A stretch of 64,000 bases of DNA from Actinomycetota bacterium (GCA_005800815.1 SYEK01000005.1:1-64000), one strand, 5' to 3'; positions 8,119 to 18,199 are shown, numbered from the stretch's first letter. Numbers and translations are program-made. Notes: generated by a model from the letters alone, not told the origin.

Positions 8119-9663
8119 TTAATTATCATCTGGCTGTAATTTGATTAATCTCATTGCCACTCCAGTAGAGGCCACACGTGGAAGTGTCAAGACAAAATGG
8201 GCCCCTTTACCTGGTCTTCCCCAAGCCTCAAGCTCACCATGATGTAGACGTGCATCTTCGAGTGCGATAGATAGACCAAGTCCTGTACCACCCCTGATCC
8301 GTGCACGTGAGGGATCTGCTCGCCAAAAGCGGTCAAAGACCTGATTCAAATCCGATTCATCCAAGCCAACCCCATAATCACGCACACCTATCGCTACATC
8401 ATGATCACTTGTGATAATCGATACTAAAATCGGTTTTCCTCCAGCATGATCGATTGCATTAGAAAACAGATTGCGCAAAATGCGCTCAACCCTGCGAATA
8501 TCTGCGCTAATTATTATGGAACCTTCAAGTGATTGGATTCGTAGCTGTGTCGATTGCTCAGAGGCAAGAAGTGCCAAATCCTGAGCACTACGTTGGGCTA
8601 GCATGAGGATATCGAAATCAACGATATCAAGGACTGCAACCTCTGCATCAAAACGACTAATCTCTAGCAAGTCTTCGAGCAATCGCTCGAATCGATCTAA
8701 TTGGGCGACCATAAGTTCGGCACTTCTGGCGACAGAGGGATCAAAGCCCCCACGCGCTGTATTGATGACTTCCGATGCCATGCGCAGAGTTGTGAGGGGA
8801 GTGCGTAACTCATGTGAAACATCGGATACGAATCGCTGCTGAACTCGTGAGAGGTTCTCAAGACGAGCAATCTGCCTTTCAAGAGACTCGGCCATCTCGT
8901 TGAATGCTTCTCCTAACTTCGATATCTCATCTTTGGAAGGCACGCTCATACGCTGAGAGAAATCACCCATTGTAAAGTTGCCAGCAATCATGGCAGCTTG
9001 CCGTACTGGACGAACCACCTGCCTGACCACTAACCAAGTAATAAAACCAATCAAAACAATCAAAACAAATCCTGTGAGTAAGAGATAACTCTGAATCAGA
9101 TTAAGTGTCGCATTTTGACTCGCAAGAGAGTAAAGAATGTACATCTCATACTGTCCTGCATTTGGGATTAACATTTTCTGACCGATAGCCAAACCAGGAA
9201 TTTGTGCTCCACTGGTATATTTAATAGTGACATAACTAACAGCCAAGTCCGAACTTATACGCACCCTGCGACTGAAAGTCTCTGAAATGGAATCTGGATC
9301 AACTAAATTTGAGGTTACCTCATAATTGAGTTCTCTGGAGTTTCCAGGACTTCGCAAAAATATCACTTCTCGAGTATTTTCACTCGAAGTCAGTGATGTT
9401 GCAGCACTGACTACATTATCAATTACTTTTCGAACTTCCTCTTCTTTTTGACCCAGGGCAATGAAAAGCCTGTACTCAGCGTTAAATATGGTCGAGCGTG
9501 CCTCACTCGTGAATGATTGAATGTTTACACGCTTTATACCCGCGGATAACTGCGAATTAAGAGCAGATCCGGCGATAGAGATAACCCCTAGGCAGAGTGC
9601 AAGGGTTGAAATAATTACCTTCAGAGCCAGGGAGTTACGAAAAAGTGACAATCGGAGGTTCAT
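8119..9663 (-). CDS. mtrB: Sensor histidine kinase MtrB
   Basis: A 514-residue membrane kinase. Transmembrane helix 1 (about residues 14-34) is followed by an extracytoplasmic sensor of about 150 residues, helix 2 (about 190-212), a HAMP linker, a HisKA domain with acceptor box FVSDVSHELRTPLTTLR, and HATPase boxes NLFSNAIDHAGG, GVGLDESD and GGTGLGLSIA. In Mycobacterium MtrAB controls cell division and wall genes. It sits six bases after mtrA. The lipoprotein gene lpqB, which normally follows mtrB and modulates it, is absent: comF comes next after about 50 bases. Confidence 0.93.
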   Translation of the reverse strand: MNLRLSLFRNSLALKVIISTLALCLGVISIAGSALNSQLSAGIKRVNIQSFTSEARSTIFNAEYRLFIALGQKEEEVRKVIDNVVSAATSLTSSENTREVIFLRSPGNSRELNYEVTSNLVDPDSISETFSRRVRISSDLAVSYVTIKYTSGAQIPGLAIGQKMLIPNAGQYEMYILYSLASQNATLNLIQSYLLLTGFVLIVLIGFITWLVVRQVVRPVRQAAMIAGNFTMGDFSQRMSVPSKDEISKLGEAFNEMAESLERQIARLENLSRVQQRFVSDVSHELRTPLTTLRMASEVINTARGGFDPSVARSAELMVAQLDRFERLLEDLLEISRFDAEVAVLDIVDFDILMLAQRSAQDLALLASEQSTQLRIQSLEGSIIISADIRRVERILRNLFSNAIDHAGGKPILVSIITSDHDVAIGVRDYGVGLDESDLNQVFDRFWRADPSRARIRGGTGLGLSIALEDARLHHGELEAWGRPGKGAHFVLTLPRVASTGVAMRLIKLQPDDN

Positions 9664-9669
9664 TAGTTA

Positions 9670-10353
9670 TTAGCCTCCCATGGCTCCCGCTTTATATCCA
9701 ACTCCCCGTACAGTCAGGATTATTTCTGGCCGCTCGGCATCGTGTTCAATTTTTGCACGCAACCTCTGAACGTGAACATTCACTAATCGCGTATCGGTGG
9801 AGTGGCGATATCCCCATACTTCAATCAGTAGTGCATCGCGCGCGAAAACCCGACCTGGCTCTTTCACAAGGGCTACCAATAAATCGAATTCGAGACGTGT
9901 CAGAGCAATCTGGCGGCCAGCACGTCGTACTTGGTGGGCAGCGACATCAATCGTGAGATCTGAGATAGTGAGTAGAGCTGGAGCATCGGTATGGATGCGA
10001 CGCAAGCGGGTACGAATTCGTGCGACGAGCTCGGACGGGTGCTTGAAAGGCTTAATCATGTAGTCATCTGCGCCCGCCTCAAGGCCTAGCACCACATCGG
10101 ATGAATCGCCCTTTGCACTCAGCATGATGATCGGCACCATTGATTCTGCCCTGATCAATTTGCAGACCTCGATTCCATCCAATCCTGGCAACATGACATC
10201 CAGGAGGACTAGATCTGGTGGATTGCTCCTAAAGACATCTAGGGCCTCATCTCCACGAGACACCAAGTCAACATCGATTCCTGCACCAGTTAAAACAATT
10301 CCGAGCATCTCTAATAGGTCTTGATCGTCATCGACGACCATAACCAAAGTCAT
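9670..10353 (-). CDS. mtrA: OmpR-family response regulator MtrA
   Basis: 227 residues. A receiver domain with acidic pocket VDDDQD, phospho-acceptor Asp in LVLLDVMLPGLDG (about residue 53) and the conserved Lys in MIKPF is followed by a winged-helix DNA-binding domain (TRLEFDLLVALVKEPGRVFARDALL, then TDTRLVNVHVQRLRAKI and VRGVGYKA). It is the partner of the MtrB kinase directly downstream. The start codon overlaps the sahH stop by one base (TAATG), so it is translationally coupled to S-adenosylhomocysteine hydrolase. MtrA is usually essential in actinobacteria. Confidence 0.96.
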   Translation of the reverse strand: MTLVMVVDDDQDLLEMLGIVLTGAGIDVDLVSRGDEALDVFRSNPPDLVLLDVMLPGLDGIEVCKLIRAESMVPIIMLSAKGDSSDVVLGLEAGADDYMIKPFKHPSELVARIRTRLRRIHTDAPALLTISDLTIDVAAHQVRRAGRQIALTRLEFDLLVALVKEPGRVFARDALLIEVWGYRHSTDTRLVNVHVQRLRAKIEHDAERPEIILTVRGVGYKAGAMGG

Positions 10354-11639
10354 TAGCTACCGTGCTCCCAAGAGTTCAGATACATATCTTGTGCAGGTGT
10401 GAGCGTATCGATACGACCACCCATACTCAGGAGTTTGAGGCTTGCAACTTCCTTGTCGATATAGCTGGGAACATCATGGACACCTGGCTTAAGACTTGCC
10501 GCTTCTTTGACAAGGTATTCAGCTGTTAGAGCCTGATCCGAGAAGGACATATCCATGACCGATGCTGGGTGGCCCTCTGCAGCACCCAGATTGACTAAAC
10601 GTCCCTCTGCCAAAAGAAGAAGGCGCCGGCCATCGGCAAGGACATATTCATCTGTCTCGTGGCGCATCTTTACATTCTTGCTCTTTGAGTTCTGTTCTAG
10701 CCAAGCAACGTCGATCTCAATATCAAAGTGCCCAGAGTTGGCCATGATGACCCCATCTTTCATCACTTGAAAATGCTCCTCACGAAGTACATCGCGGTTA
10801 CCTGTAACAGTGATAAATACGTCACCGACCTTCGCAGCCTCGATCATTGGAAGGACACGGAAGCCCTGCATCATGGCATCAAGTGCCTTGGTGGGATCGA
10901 TCTCAGTGATGATGACATCTGCGCCCATTCCTTTAGCGCGCTCTGCAACTCCCTTTCCACAGTAGCCAAATCCAGCAACCACCACAATGCGTCCTGCGAT
11001 AAGAAAGTTGGTTGAGCGGAAAACGGCATCGAGTGTTGATTGTCCAGTTCCATAGCGATTATCAAACATGTGTTTAGTATCTGTGTCATTAACTGCAATC
11101 ATTGGAAATAGAAGGGCACCATCTTTTGCCATCTGATTCAGACGGATGACGCCAGTAGTCGTCTCTTCGCATCCACCAGTAATATTGGCAATCAACTCCT
11201 TGCGAGTCGTGTGAATTGTGTTCACAAGATCGCAACCGTCATCAAATACCTGGTGAGGTGCGATATCTAGCGCGGCATTGATGTGGCTGTAATAGCCATC
11301 ACGATCGACTGCATGGCGGGCAAACACGGAGATCCCATATTCGTGAACAAGGGCAGCTGCAGTGTCATCCTGAGTTGAAAGCGGGTTTGAGGCACACAGT
11401 GCGATATCGGCGCCTCCGGCTTTCAAAACACGCATCAGGTTGGCAGTCTCGGCAGTCACATGCATACACGCTGCAATCCGGACTCCAGCAAATGGCTGTG
11501 ACTTTTCAAAGCGCTCACGAATCTGGGCTAAGACCGGCATATTACGCTCTGCCCACTCGATTCTCTTTCGGCCATCAGATGCCAAGGATGCATCGGTGAT
11601 GTCATGGCGTGGAAGGGTTGCAGTAATGGGTGGGTTCAC
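10353..11639 (-). CDS. ahcY: Adenosylhomocysteinase
   Basis: A 428-residue enzyme that splits S-adenosylhomocysteine into adenosine and homocysteine in the methylation cycle. The NAD-binding Rossmann motif is VVVAGFGYCGKGVAERAKG. Substrate motifs include CASNPLSTQDDTAAAL, GGCEETTTGV and the C-terminal NSGHFDIEID. The C-terminal extension is short, ending DMYLNSWEHGS. The start is GTG at 11639, with a strong SD (AAAGGAGC) five bases upstream. The 49-base gap to manB is too small for a known SAH riboswitch. The adenosine made here could feed adenosine deaminase elsewhere in this window. Confidence 0.96.
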   Translation of the reverse strand: MNPPITATLPRHDITDASLASDGRKRIEWAERNMPVLAQIRERFEKSQPFAGVRIAACMHVTAETANLMRVLKAGGADIALCASNPLSTQDDTAAALVHEYGISVFARHAVDRDGYYSHINAALDIAPHQVFDDGCDLVNTIHTTRKELIANITGGCEETTTGVIRLNQMAKDGALLFPMIAVNDTDTKHMFDNRYGTGQSTLDAVFRSTNFLIAGRIVVVAGFGYCGKGVAERAKGMGADVIITEIDPTKALDAMMQGFRVLPMIEAAKVGDVFITVTGNRDVLREEHFQVMKDGVIMANSGHFDIEIDVAWLEQNSKSKNVKMRHETDEYVLADGRRLLLLAEGRLVNLGAAEGHPASVMDMSFSDQALTAEYLVKEAASLKPGVHDVPSYIDKEVASLKLLSMGGRIDTLTPAQDMYLNSWEHGS

Positions 11640-11688
11640 GAAAAGCTCCTTTTAGGCTCGAATCAATAGGAGCCTAGATTACTGCTCT

Positions 11689-13050
11689 TTAGCCTAAAGC
11701 GAGCAACGAGAGAAGCTCATCACGTAGATTCTTCATGGCTGTAGCCGTCCTTGCCTCAACATTGAGGCGCAGGAGGGGCTCAGTATTAGATGCTCGAAGA
11801 TTAAACCACCAACTCCCGCCAGTCACGGTGAGGCCATCGAGATGATCTACTTCGACGAGGGCTCGCGTTGAGAATGTCTTCTCGACGTGAGCCATAACCG
11901 ACTGGGCATCACCCACTGTGGAGTTGATCTCTCCGCTAGAGACGTAGCGCTGATATGGCTTTAAAATCTCTGACATCGATTTCTTGCTTTCGCCCAGGGC
12001 TGCGATTGCATGGAGTGCAGCTAATGCTCCAGAGTCTGCGCGCCAGAACTCTTTGAAATAAAAGTGACCGGAGTGCTCGCCCCCAAAGATCGCACCACTC
12101 TCGGCCATCAACGCTTTAATATAGGAGTGTCCAACACGACTTCGAAGTGCGATCCCACCGTTTTCTTGGATAACCTCAAGGACTGCGCGCGATGAGATGA
12201 GGTTATAAATAATCGTTGATCCAGGGTTCTTGACTAACTCTCGGTGGGCAATGAGTGATGTCAGATCCGATGGGTTGATAGCGACACCATGTTCATCAAC
12301 GAGAAAACATCTATCGGCATCGCCATCAAAGGCCAGGCCTAAATCTGCCTGGTGTGTTTTAACTGCCTGCTGTAAATCCATGAGATTCTTGGGATCTATT
12401 GGGTTTGCCTCATGATTGGGGAAGCTGCCATCGAGCTCGTAATACATCGGAATTACTGTGCAGTTAAGCCTTGAGAAGATTGCAGGAGCTGTGTGCCCAG
12501 CCATTCCATTTCCAGCATCTATCACAATCCGCAGCGCACGAATCGAATCAAGGTTTACAAGGTTAAGTAAGTGATCGACATACTCTTCGAGCATCTCACG
12601 CTTGGTTTCAACACCTACCGAGCGGATCTCAAGTGCGGAGCCTTGGCGGACAAAGCCCTCGATAGTGCGAAGGCCTGAGTCTTTTCCGACTGGACGTGCC
12701 TTGCTCAGGCAGAGTTTTATGCCGTTGTAGGCCGCTGGATTATGACTAGCTGTGAACATGGCACCCGGCAGGCCAAGTTTTCCAGATGCAAAGTACAACA
12801 TGTCAGTTGAGGCAAGGCCAATTCGTATGACATCCAAGCCCGTCGATGTAACCCCAGCAGAGAAGGCATCGGCTAGCTCAGGCGATGAGGGGCGCATATC
12901 TTGAGCCACAACGACCGTTGCCGGTTCGCGCTCTTGCTGGATAAAGCGAGCAAAAGCCAACCCTGTTGCAAAGCTAAAATCCGGTGTTATCTGCGAATCG
13001 ACCAACCCCCGAATATCGTAAGCCTTGAAAATATCGGGGACAGGGTTCAT
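11689..13050 (-). CDS. manB: Phosphomannomutase/phosphoglucomutase
   Basis: A 453-residue alpha-D-phosphohexomutase. The phosphoserine loop is FTASHNPAAYNGIK, the magnesium loop FDGDADRCFLVD, the sugar-binding loop GGEHSGHFYF and the phosphate-binding C-terminal loop RASNTEPLLR. It interconverts mannose-6-P and mannose-1-P, feeding GDP-mannose for cell envelope mannosylation. The placement near DUF3499, whiB2 and a sugar-1-phosphate nucleotidyltransferase matches actinobacterial manB. A TAGAAT hexamer ends six bases before the ATG, so the mRNA is probably leaderless. Confidence 0.92.
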   Translation of the reverse strand: MNPVPDIFKAYDIRGLVDSQITPDFSFATGLAFARFIQQEREPATVVVAQDMRPSSPELADAFSAGVTSTGLDVIRIGLASTDMLYFASGKLGLPGAMFTASHNPAAYNGIKLCLSKARPVGKDSGLRTIEGFVRQGSALEIRSVGVETKREMLEEYVDHLLNLVNLDSIRALRIVIDAGNGMAGHTAPAIFSRLNCTVIPMYYELDGSFPNHEANPIDPKNLMDLQQAVKTHQADLGLAFDGDADRCFLVDEHGVAINPSDLTSLIAHRELVKNPGSTIIYNLISSRAVLEVIQENGGIALRSRVGHSYIKALMAESGAIFGGEHSGHFYFKEFWRADSGALAALHAIAALGESKKSMSEILKPYQRYVSSGEINSTVGDAQSVMAHVEKTFSTRALVEVDHLDGLTVTGGSWWFNLRASNTEPLLRLNVEARTATAMKNLRDELLSLLALG

Positions 13051-13056
13051 ACATAG

Positions 13057-13062
13057 ATTCTA
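13057..13062 (-). promoter_or_regulatory. Leaderless -10 element TAGAAT of manB
   Basis: TAGAAT on the minus strand ends six bases before the manB ATG (13050). It overlaps the stop region of the DUF3499 gene. Confidence 0.55.
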
Positions 13063-13431
13063 CGTTGGTACAGCGCGAAGATGGCCTCGGCGACCGATAC
13101 GGACCTGTGCACCATCACTTTTCACTATCTCTTGCGTATCAGGAGTTACAAGTGCGACTTCGCGCACGGCATCGGCGATGGCCATGAGATCATCCTCTGA
13201 TGGTCCGTGGGCATCACCTGAAATCTCTTTCTTAATCACACTCCAGCCATGTGGCACTCTTAATCTCTCACCATGCATCACGCACAAATCATATGCATGG
13301 GGTTCACTAAAGGTTGCAAGGGGGCCAACAACGGCGGCAGACTCGGCATAGATGTAGGTCAGAGTCATTGTCGCAATGGAGCGACATCCCACCCGAGAGC
13401 AGCCTCGTCCCAACCGTGCATGAGAACTCAT
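13060..13431 (-). CDS. DUF3499 family protein
   Basis: 123 residues with a zinc-finger-like start (CSRVGCRS), a second cysteine with histidines (AYDLCVMHGERL) and a basic C terminus. This is the DUF3499 family, found next to manB and whiB2 in Actinobacteria. Function is unknown; the paired Cys/His suggests metal binding. It runs toward manB with a 9-base gap. TAACCT ends seven bases before its ATG. Confidence 0.82.
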   Translation of the reverse strand: MSSHARLGRGCSRVGCRSIATMTLTYIYAESAAVVGPLATFSEPHAYDLCVMHGERLRVPHGWSVIKKEISGDAHGPSEDDLMAIADAVREVALVTPDTQEIVKSDGAQVRIGRRGHLRAVPT

Positions 13432-13438
13432 ACATGAA

Positions 13439-13444
13439 AGGTTA
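13439..13444 (-). promoter_or_regulatory. Leaderless -10 element TAACCT of the DUF3499 gene
   Basis: TAACCT on the minus strand ends seven bases before the ATG at 13431, in the 42-base gap after the DUF5719 gene. Confidence 0.5.
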
Positions 13445-13473
13445 GTGGGCTAAGTCGCTCTTTTTCGGGATTG

Positions 13474-14778
13474 TCATGGATTTAATACTCGAATGTTTGC
13501 ACGCGGAACTTCAACCCTGGTTAAAAGACTTCCTGGAGTGATCGGTAGATACCCGTAACCATTCTCTGATGCAACGAGTGCCCCAGCAAAGGTATTAGCG
13601 CTAGTTTTGAGTATCTCAAAGGAGCGAACGGCATCTGGAACCCGCCAGGTCGCGATATCACTCCCCTTGATCGTGGTGGTAACCCTCTTGCCATTGAGGA
13701 AAGTCATCTCGACTTTGACTGCAATCGAGTCAGAGGTAAAGACAATCACAGGGGCAAGGCCAGTAATCGCCATTGCCATTGGTACCAGTGGCGGTGTCGG
13801 TGTGCTCCAGACGAAATCTTTGCGCTTATTGACGCTGACAGTTGATGTTACTGCCGCGACGATGGGTTCATCAGATTGGATGCGCACCGCAAAACTCTTA
13901 GAGGAGATTTTGGGCGAGATTGAAAATTCACTCACAATACCTGCCGAGATGTTTCGTGAGCCAAATCCGAGTGGTACGAAGCTTCCATCAGAGGATATGA
14001 TCTCTAGAGTAAAGTTGCTCCCTGCCTCCGATGGTGTCAAGATACGTAGCGTATGTGAGCTCTGAGTTTTTTGACCTTTCTGTGCAGGCTGGTTTGGAAT
14101 CGCAGGAATCACTAGGGTCGTTGAGGCTGTGGTGATTGGATTAACGAAGTCACCACCTAAACTCCTTAGACCCGCGCCACGTTCATCGATCATAAATGCA
14201 TTCACTCTTCCCGAGCGTGCCAGAACTTGGACAGTCAGGGATTTATCACCGGTTGCTAAGGTATCGAGTTTGAGCAACGAATAACTCTTGGCCTTGAGGT
14301 TGATGGAGATTTGAGGTTGTTTCCCATTTTCAGAGTAAGTCTGCACATCAACGGTGGCCTCACTCAAACCACTATTGATTACGATCAGGCCTCCTCGAGT
14401 GGTCACATCTGAACTTGCGCCAACAAACCATTGTGATGATGCAGGACCAGAACAGAGTGTGCCCCCTGCCCAACTACCTGCACGGCTCTGCCAGGCAACC
14501 GGTGTGACACCGGTTGCCGAGACTACAACGACATCTTTAGCGATAGGAAAGCGGAGGGCTTTGAATGGAAGGGTTTTAGTGCTGGCAGCTTGAAGTCTTT
14601 GATACTGGGTTTTTCGCGAGGATAGGGATATCTGAGAGGAAAGACCACTCAATGTTGGTGGACAAACAACGGCTGGATATGACTCTGAATAACCCAGACC
14701 CTTGGTCGTCACAGTCAGAAGCGTTGCCAAAAAGAAGCACAGGCCCAGGGCGATGATGGCCGTCAGTGCCCGCTTCAT
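13474..14778 (-). CDS. DUF5719 family secreted/membrane-anchored protein
   Basis: 434 residues. An N-terminal membrane helix (ALTAIIALGLCFFLATLLTV, about residues 4-23) is followed by a beta-rich Ser/Thr-rich exported domain. It matches the DUF5719 family, which in Actinobacteria follows the large glycosyltransferase gene, as here. The ATG overlaps the stop of that gene by four bases (ATGA), pointing to joint production. No enzymatic motif is visible. A role with envelope polysaccharide is inferred from context. Confidence 0.7.
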   Translation of the reverse strand: MKRALTAIIALGLCFFLATLLTVTTKGLGYSESYPAVVCPPTLSGLSSQISLSSRKTQYQRLQAASTKTLPFKALRFPIAKDVVVVSATGVTPVAWQSRAGSWAGGTLCSGPASSQWFVGASSDVTTRGGLIVINSGLSEATVDVQTYSENGKQPQISINLKAKSYSLLKLDTLATGDKSLTVQVLARSGRVNAFMIDERGAGLRSLGGDFVNPITTASTTLVIPAIPNQPAQKGQKTQSSHTLRILTPSEAGSNFTLEIISSDGSFVPLGFGSRNISAGIVSEFSISPKISSKSFAVRIQSDEPIVAAVTSTVSVNKRKDFVWSTPTPPLVPMAMAITGLAPVIVFTSDSIAVKVEMTFLNGKRVTTTIKGSDIATWRVPDAVRSFEILKTSANTFAGALVASENGYGYLPITPGSLLTRVEVPRANIRVLNP

Positions 14779-17700
14779 GCCAGCTCCTTCTCAGAAATTT
14801 CTCGCTTGCGTCGTCCTGCAGGCGCGGTTAAGACGAGCACAAGAGTCCATGTGATTATCTCAAAGGAGAGCCAAGCCCTGCGGATCGTCCCATCGTGAAT
14901 AAGTGAGATCTCACCAGATTGCGTTGCAATAAAGAGTGGAAGACCCTGCTCACTTTTCTCACGATCTAATCGATAACCATCCGCAAAAATCTGCCACGAG
15001 CGATCAAAACTCTCAGTCAATAGAACTTTTCCAGGTCCTGTAACTGTTGTGCGTGCCCCAACCTCTCCAGAATCAAGAAGTTCGCGAACACCATCATTAC
15101 TCACAAAGATTAATCGTCCAGTCACCCCTGCGACGCGCCAAACGACCCCAGTTGAAGTAGCAGATACACGGGTAAAGCCTCCAAGGCCATCAATGGTCCG
15201 GATAATGTTTCGGTCAAACGGTAATTTAACAAAGACATATTTGATCCCGTAATCTGCAAATGTCTTACTACTTGATATTCCAGAACCATCGATGAGAGCT
15301 TGCGCTGCGAGCACAATCTCTTTGGTTTGTCGTGGAGCCACATCGGGTTCACCTAGAGAAATATCTTGACCACGTGAGATGTAATACTGGATACTCTTTG
15401 CACTTCGACTTCCGACGTTGCGAAGTACGAGTGTTTTGGTATCTCTCTCTATACTCAAAAATGCTGGCATTACCGTAGATCTACTACTCTGAACTGGTGA
15501 TGTCGCCCCGGCCGTAACAGACCAGCCAAGGCAGAGGATCGAGTACAAAGCGGTGATGAAAAGTAATAGTGCTGCCAAGATGTGTCGGTAGTGAAAGTTA
15601 CTCGAGACCAAGACTGCTCGAAGACGATCAAGAATTACCACTCCTGCTGAGATCGCAGCCAAAGTTGCGCCCACCAAAAACGTGCCTGTCCACACCCGCG
15701 CACGTCCTGCATCGCCATGAGTTGCGATTGAAAGAGCTGAGAGAAGGAGCGCTACCGATAAGAAACCTGTGCCATAGAGGGCGATTTCCTTGGCCTTACT
15801 CGTTGAGAATAAGGCCAGCACAAGGATGATCAGGAGCGGACTTATCAACCACCATGGCAGTGAACCCTCACCACCTGGATTTCCAAAAAGCACGACATGG
15901 GCCACGCCGCCGGGTATAGATAGTCCAGGCTCACTCAAAAATCTTGAGGGTATAAGGAGAGCTTCAAAGGAGTAGGGTGCGGTGAGAATAAATGGTGCAA
16001 CTAGAAGCACCAAGCGCTTGTATAGGCGATCAAGAAAAACTGGTCTGTCAGAAGATAGCTCTTGATAGTCTCCGACTAATGCAAAGGCGACAAGTCCCAA
16101 ACAAATGAGAAACGCTACAAGAGTAAAAGAGTAGAGCAGTGCAACGAGCAGAACCCCTGTGAAAATCTGCCGCCAGGAGTGTAGATGGATTCTCCTCCAA
16201 TTATTGATAAGGATTGGAATCAGCGGGGCAAGGATGAGAGTGATGACCGTGGCTAATCGACCCGAGTTCACGGCAGCGATTGCCACAGGCGAGATTGCAT
16301 AAATGAAGCTGGCTGGCACGCTAATCCAGGCATTACGCGTCAATTTTCTCAAGAGAGTAAGTGCAGACCACATCATCGCCAGCGGGGCGGTGAGGAATAT
16401 GAGAGTGAGCAGCAATGGTACTTTCCCAAAAAGCAGGCTAGCCAAGATTGCAAGAAGTGCTATCCAAAGCGGGGATGCCGAAGAACTACCCATACCGACT
16501 TGGTGCCATGATTCGAAATAGCTGCGCCATAGATCCCGAGCCCCACTAGGAGATGCAGGTAGTGCGCCACCGATCAATGAGCCCAACCTATTTCTCGATG
16601 CAATCAAAGTGAGAACTGCTAACAATAAAAAGCCTATAACCTCTGGTTTGCGAAGCATAAAGAAGCGAGGCGGGCCCGTAGCAGGCACAAGGAGATCATC
16701 ATCTTCAACTGATTCGAGCACTGATGATTGGCTAGAAGAATCTGAAAATAGTCGCAAACGAATGGACTCGAAAAAGCCCGCTGAAAAGAGCCTAAACTGG
16801 GACCATCGTGGTGGAATATAGGCAGCGACCACTCGAGATGAGACGTATCGATTCGCCTTACGATCCTTACGTGCTTTGATTATTACCCCAGGCTTGATGA
16901 ACAGAGTTGTAACCGCCAGGAGCTCATCACCTGCATATCCCGGCAGCTTTGCTAGTAAGTAGCCGATTGAACGCGCCATAGCCGAGCCAAGAAGTTGAAT
17001 GCACAGCCAAGGGATAACCCACCACGATGAGTTTGCAAGAAGTACATAGGCGGCATTGCGACGATCGAGTAAAAGTGGACGATGTAAGAAGGCACCATCA
17101 ACATCGATGCTTCGGCGTTCAGTAGCCGCTGCTTGTGCATGGTAGACAACTGCAGAGGTTGCTGCGATCACAGTGTGGCCGGCTACGCGAGCACGCCAAC
17201 CAAAATCAACATCATCTCGGAAAAGTGAGAGGTTTTTATCAAAACCCCCTATCTCCTCAAAGATATCCCTTCTAATCAATGCTCCAGCGGTACTGACCGA
17301 GAGCACATCATGGACTCCATCACGTTGGCCTTGATCATATTCAAGTGTCTCTAATCCAGTCCATCTCGCCCCATTACCAGCGATACTGATACCCACCTCA
17401 AGAAGATGGGTTTGATCATGCCAGCCCAGAAGTTTTGGACCGACCATGGCAACTTGTGGACGATCATCAATTGCCTGTAACAAAAACTCAAGAGCAGTTG
17501 GTGCTGGAGCACAGTCATCATGGATCAACCAAATCCATTCAATCACCTCGGTGCGCGGTTTTGACAATGAGGCAACGCCAATTGAGATGGCTTGACCGAA
17601 GCCACAGTCCCGTGCCGCAGATATCGTTGGAATTCGTGCAGACTTTAACAACTGTCGCGATGTATCGTGAGAATCTGTATCGACTGCGACGAGGTGATCA

Positions 17701-17816
17701 ATGGCCCTAGTCTGTGATGTAAGAGCTGCAACGGTTTTAGGCAGCCATACTTGGCCATCGTGAGTGACGATGATTGCGCTAACGCGGTGTCGATCTAATC
17801 CGGCTTGTGCAGCCAT
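14775..17816 (-). CDS. Large membrane-bound family 2 glycosyltransferase
   Basis: 1013 residues. The N-terminal 300 residues form a GT-A domain: VSAIIVTHDGQVWLP at the start, AVDTDSHDTS, and the metal site in WIWLIHDDCAPAP. An acceptor region (SLFRDDVDFGWRARVAGH) follows. The rest is a polytopic membrane region with about a dozen helices and a large C-terminal extracytoplasmic domain. The layout resembles actinobacterial polyprenyl-linked sugar transferases found beside whiB2. Substrate and product are unknown; envelope polysaccharide assembly is likely. GAGGG lies eight bases before the ATG. It is probably co-transcribed with whiB2, 27 bases upstream. Confidence 0.8.
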   Translation of the reverse strand: MAAQAGLDRHRVSAIIVTHDGQVWLPKTVAALTSQTRAIDHLVAVDTDSHDTSRQLLKSARIPTISAARDCGFGQAISIGVASLSKPRTEVIEWIWLIHDDCAPAPTALEFLLQAIDDRPQVAMVGPKLLGWHDQTHLLEVGISIAGNGARWTGLETLEYDQGQRDGVHDVLSVSTAGALIRRDIFEEIGGFDKNLSLFRDDVDFGWRARVAGHTVIAATSAVVYHAQAAATERRSIDVDGAFLHRPLLLDRRNAAYVLLANSSWWVIPWLCIQLLGSAMARSIGYLLAKLPGYAGDELLAVTTLFIKPGVIIKARKDRKANRYVSSRVVAAYIPPRWSQFRLFSAGFFESIRLRLFSDSSSQSSVLESVEDDDLLVPATGPPRFFMLRKPEVIGFLLLAVLTLIASRNRLGSLIGGALPASPSGARDLWRSYFESWHQVGMGSSSASPLWIALLAILASLLFGKVPLLLTLIFLTAPLAMMWSALTLLRKLTRNAWISVPASFIYAISPVAIAAVNSGRLATVITLILAPLIPILINNWRRIHLHSWRQIFTGVLLVALLYSFTLVAFLICLGLVAFALVGDYQELSSDRPVFLDRLYKRLVLLVAPFILTAPYSFEALLIPSRFLSEPGLSIPGGVAHVVLFGNPGGEGSLPWWLISPLLIILVLALFSTSKAKEIALYGTGFLSVALLLSALSIATHGDAGRARVWTGTFLVGATLAAISAGVVILDRLRAVLVSSNFHYRHILAALLLFITALYSILCLGWSVTAGATSPVQSSRSTVMPAFLSIERDTKTLVLRNVGSRSAKSIQYYISRGQDISLGEPDVAPRQTKEIVLAAQALIDGSGISSSKTFADYGIKYVFVKLPFDRNIIRTIDGLGGFTRVSATSTGVVWRVAGVTGRLIFVSNDGVRELLDSGEVGARTTVTGPGKVLLTESFDRSWQIFADGYRLDREKSEQGLPLFIATQSGEISLIHDGTIRRAWLSFEIITWTLVLVLTAPAGRRKREISEKELA

Positions 17817-17843
17817 ATTTTTAACCCTCGAGGTGCTGTGAGC

Positions 17844-18137
17844 TTAGGCAGTGCGACGCTTGAGGCGACGGCGCTCGCGCTCAGAGAGTCCGCCCCAAAT
17901 TCCAAAACGTTCGTCATGGGCCAGGGCATATTCAAGACACTCGGCACGAACATCACAGGACAGGCATACACGCTTTGCTTCACGAGTAGAGCCTCCCTTC
18001 TCAGGAAAGAAAGCCTCGGGATCGGTTTGGGCACACAGTGAGCGCTCCTGCCAGGAGAGTTCGAGATTCTCACCACTGGCTAGGGTTATCTTTGGACCAG
18101 ATATGGGGGAGTTATTGGCTTCAGGTCGGATCGGCAT
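17844..18137 (-). CDS. whiB2: WhiB-family regulator, WhiB2/WhmD type
   Basis: 97 residues. Ligand cysteines are at about 35, 58, 61 and 67 (LCAQTDPEAFFPEKGG... CLSCDVRAEC), followed by GIWGGLSERERRRLKRR. The long N-terminal extension and the setting near manB, DUF3499 and a nucleotidyltransferase fit WhiB2, which in Mycobacterium and Streptomyces controls septation. AAGGAGAG lies five bases before the ATG. Upstream is a near-consensus promoter with a palindrome inside it. Confidence 0.88.
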   Translation of the reverse strand: MPIRPEANNSPISGPKITLASGENLELSWQERSLCAQTDPEAFFPEKGGSTREAKRVCLSCDVRAECLEYALAHDERFGIWGGLSERERRRLKRRTA

Positions 18138-18199
18138 ACCGACTCTCCTTCATTAGCTGTAGAACTCATCCCTGATGGAAGAGCCGTAATTAATATCAA

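Noticed and set aside
11640-11688. SAH riboswitch upstream of adenosylhomocysteinase
   Set aside because: The gap is 49 bases and contains little beyond the ribosome binding site; it is too short for a known SAH aptamer.
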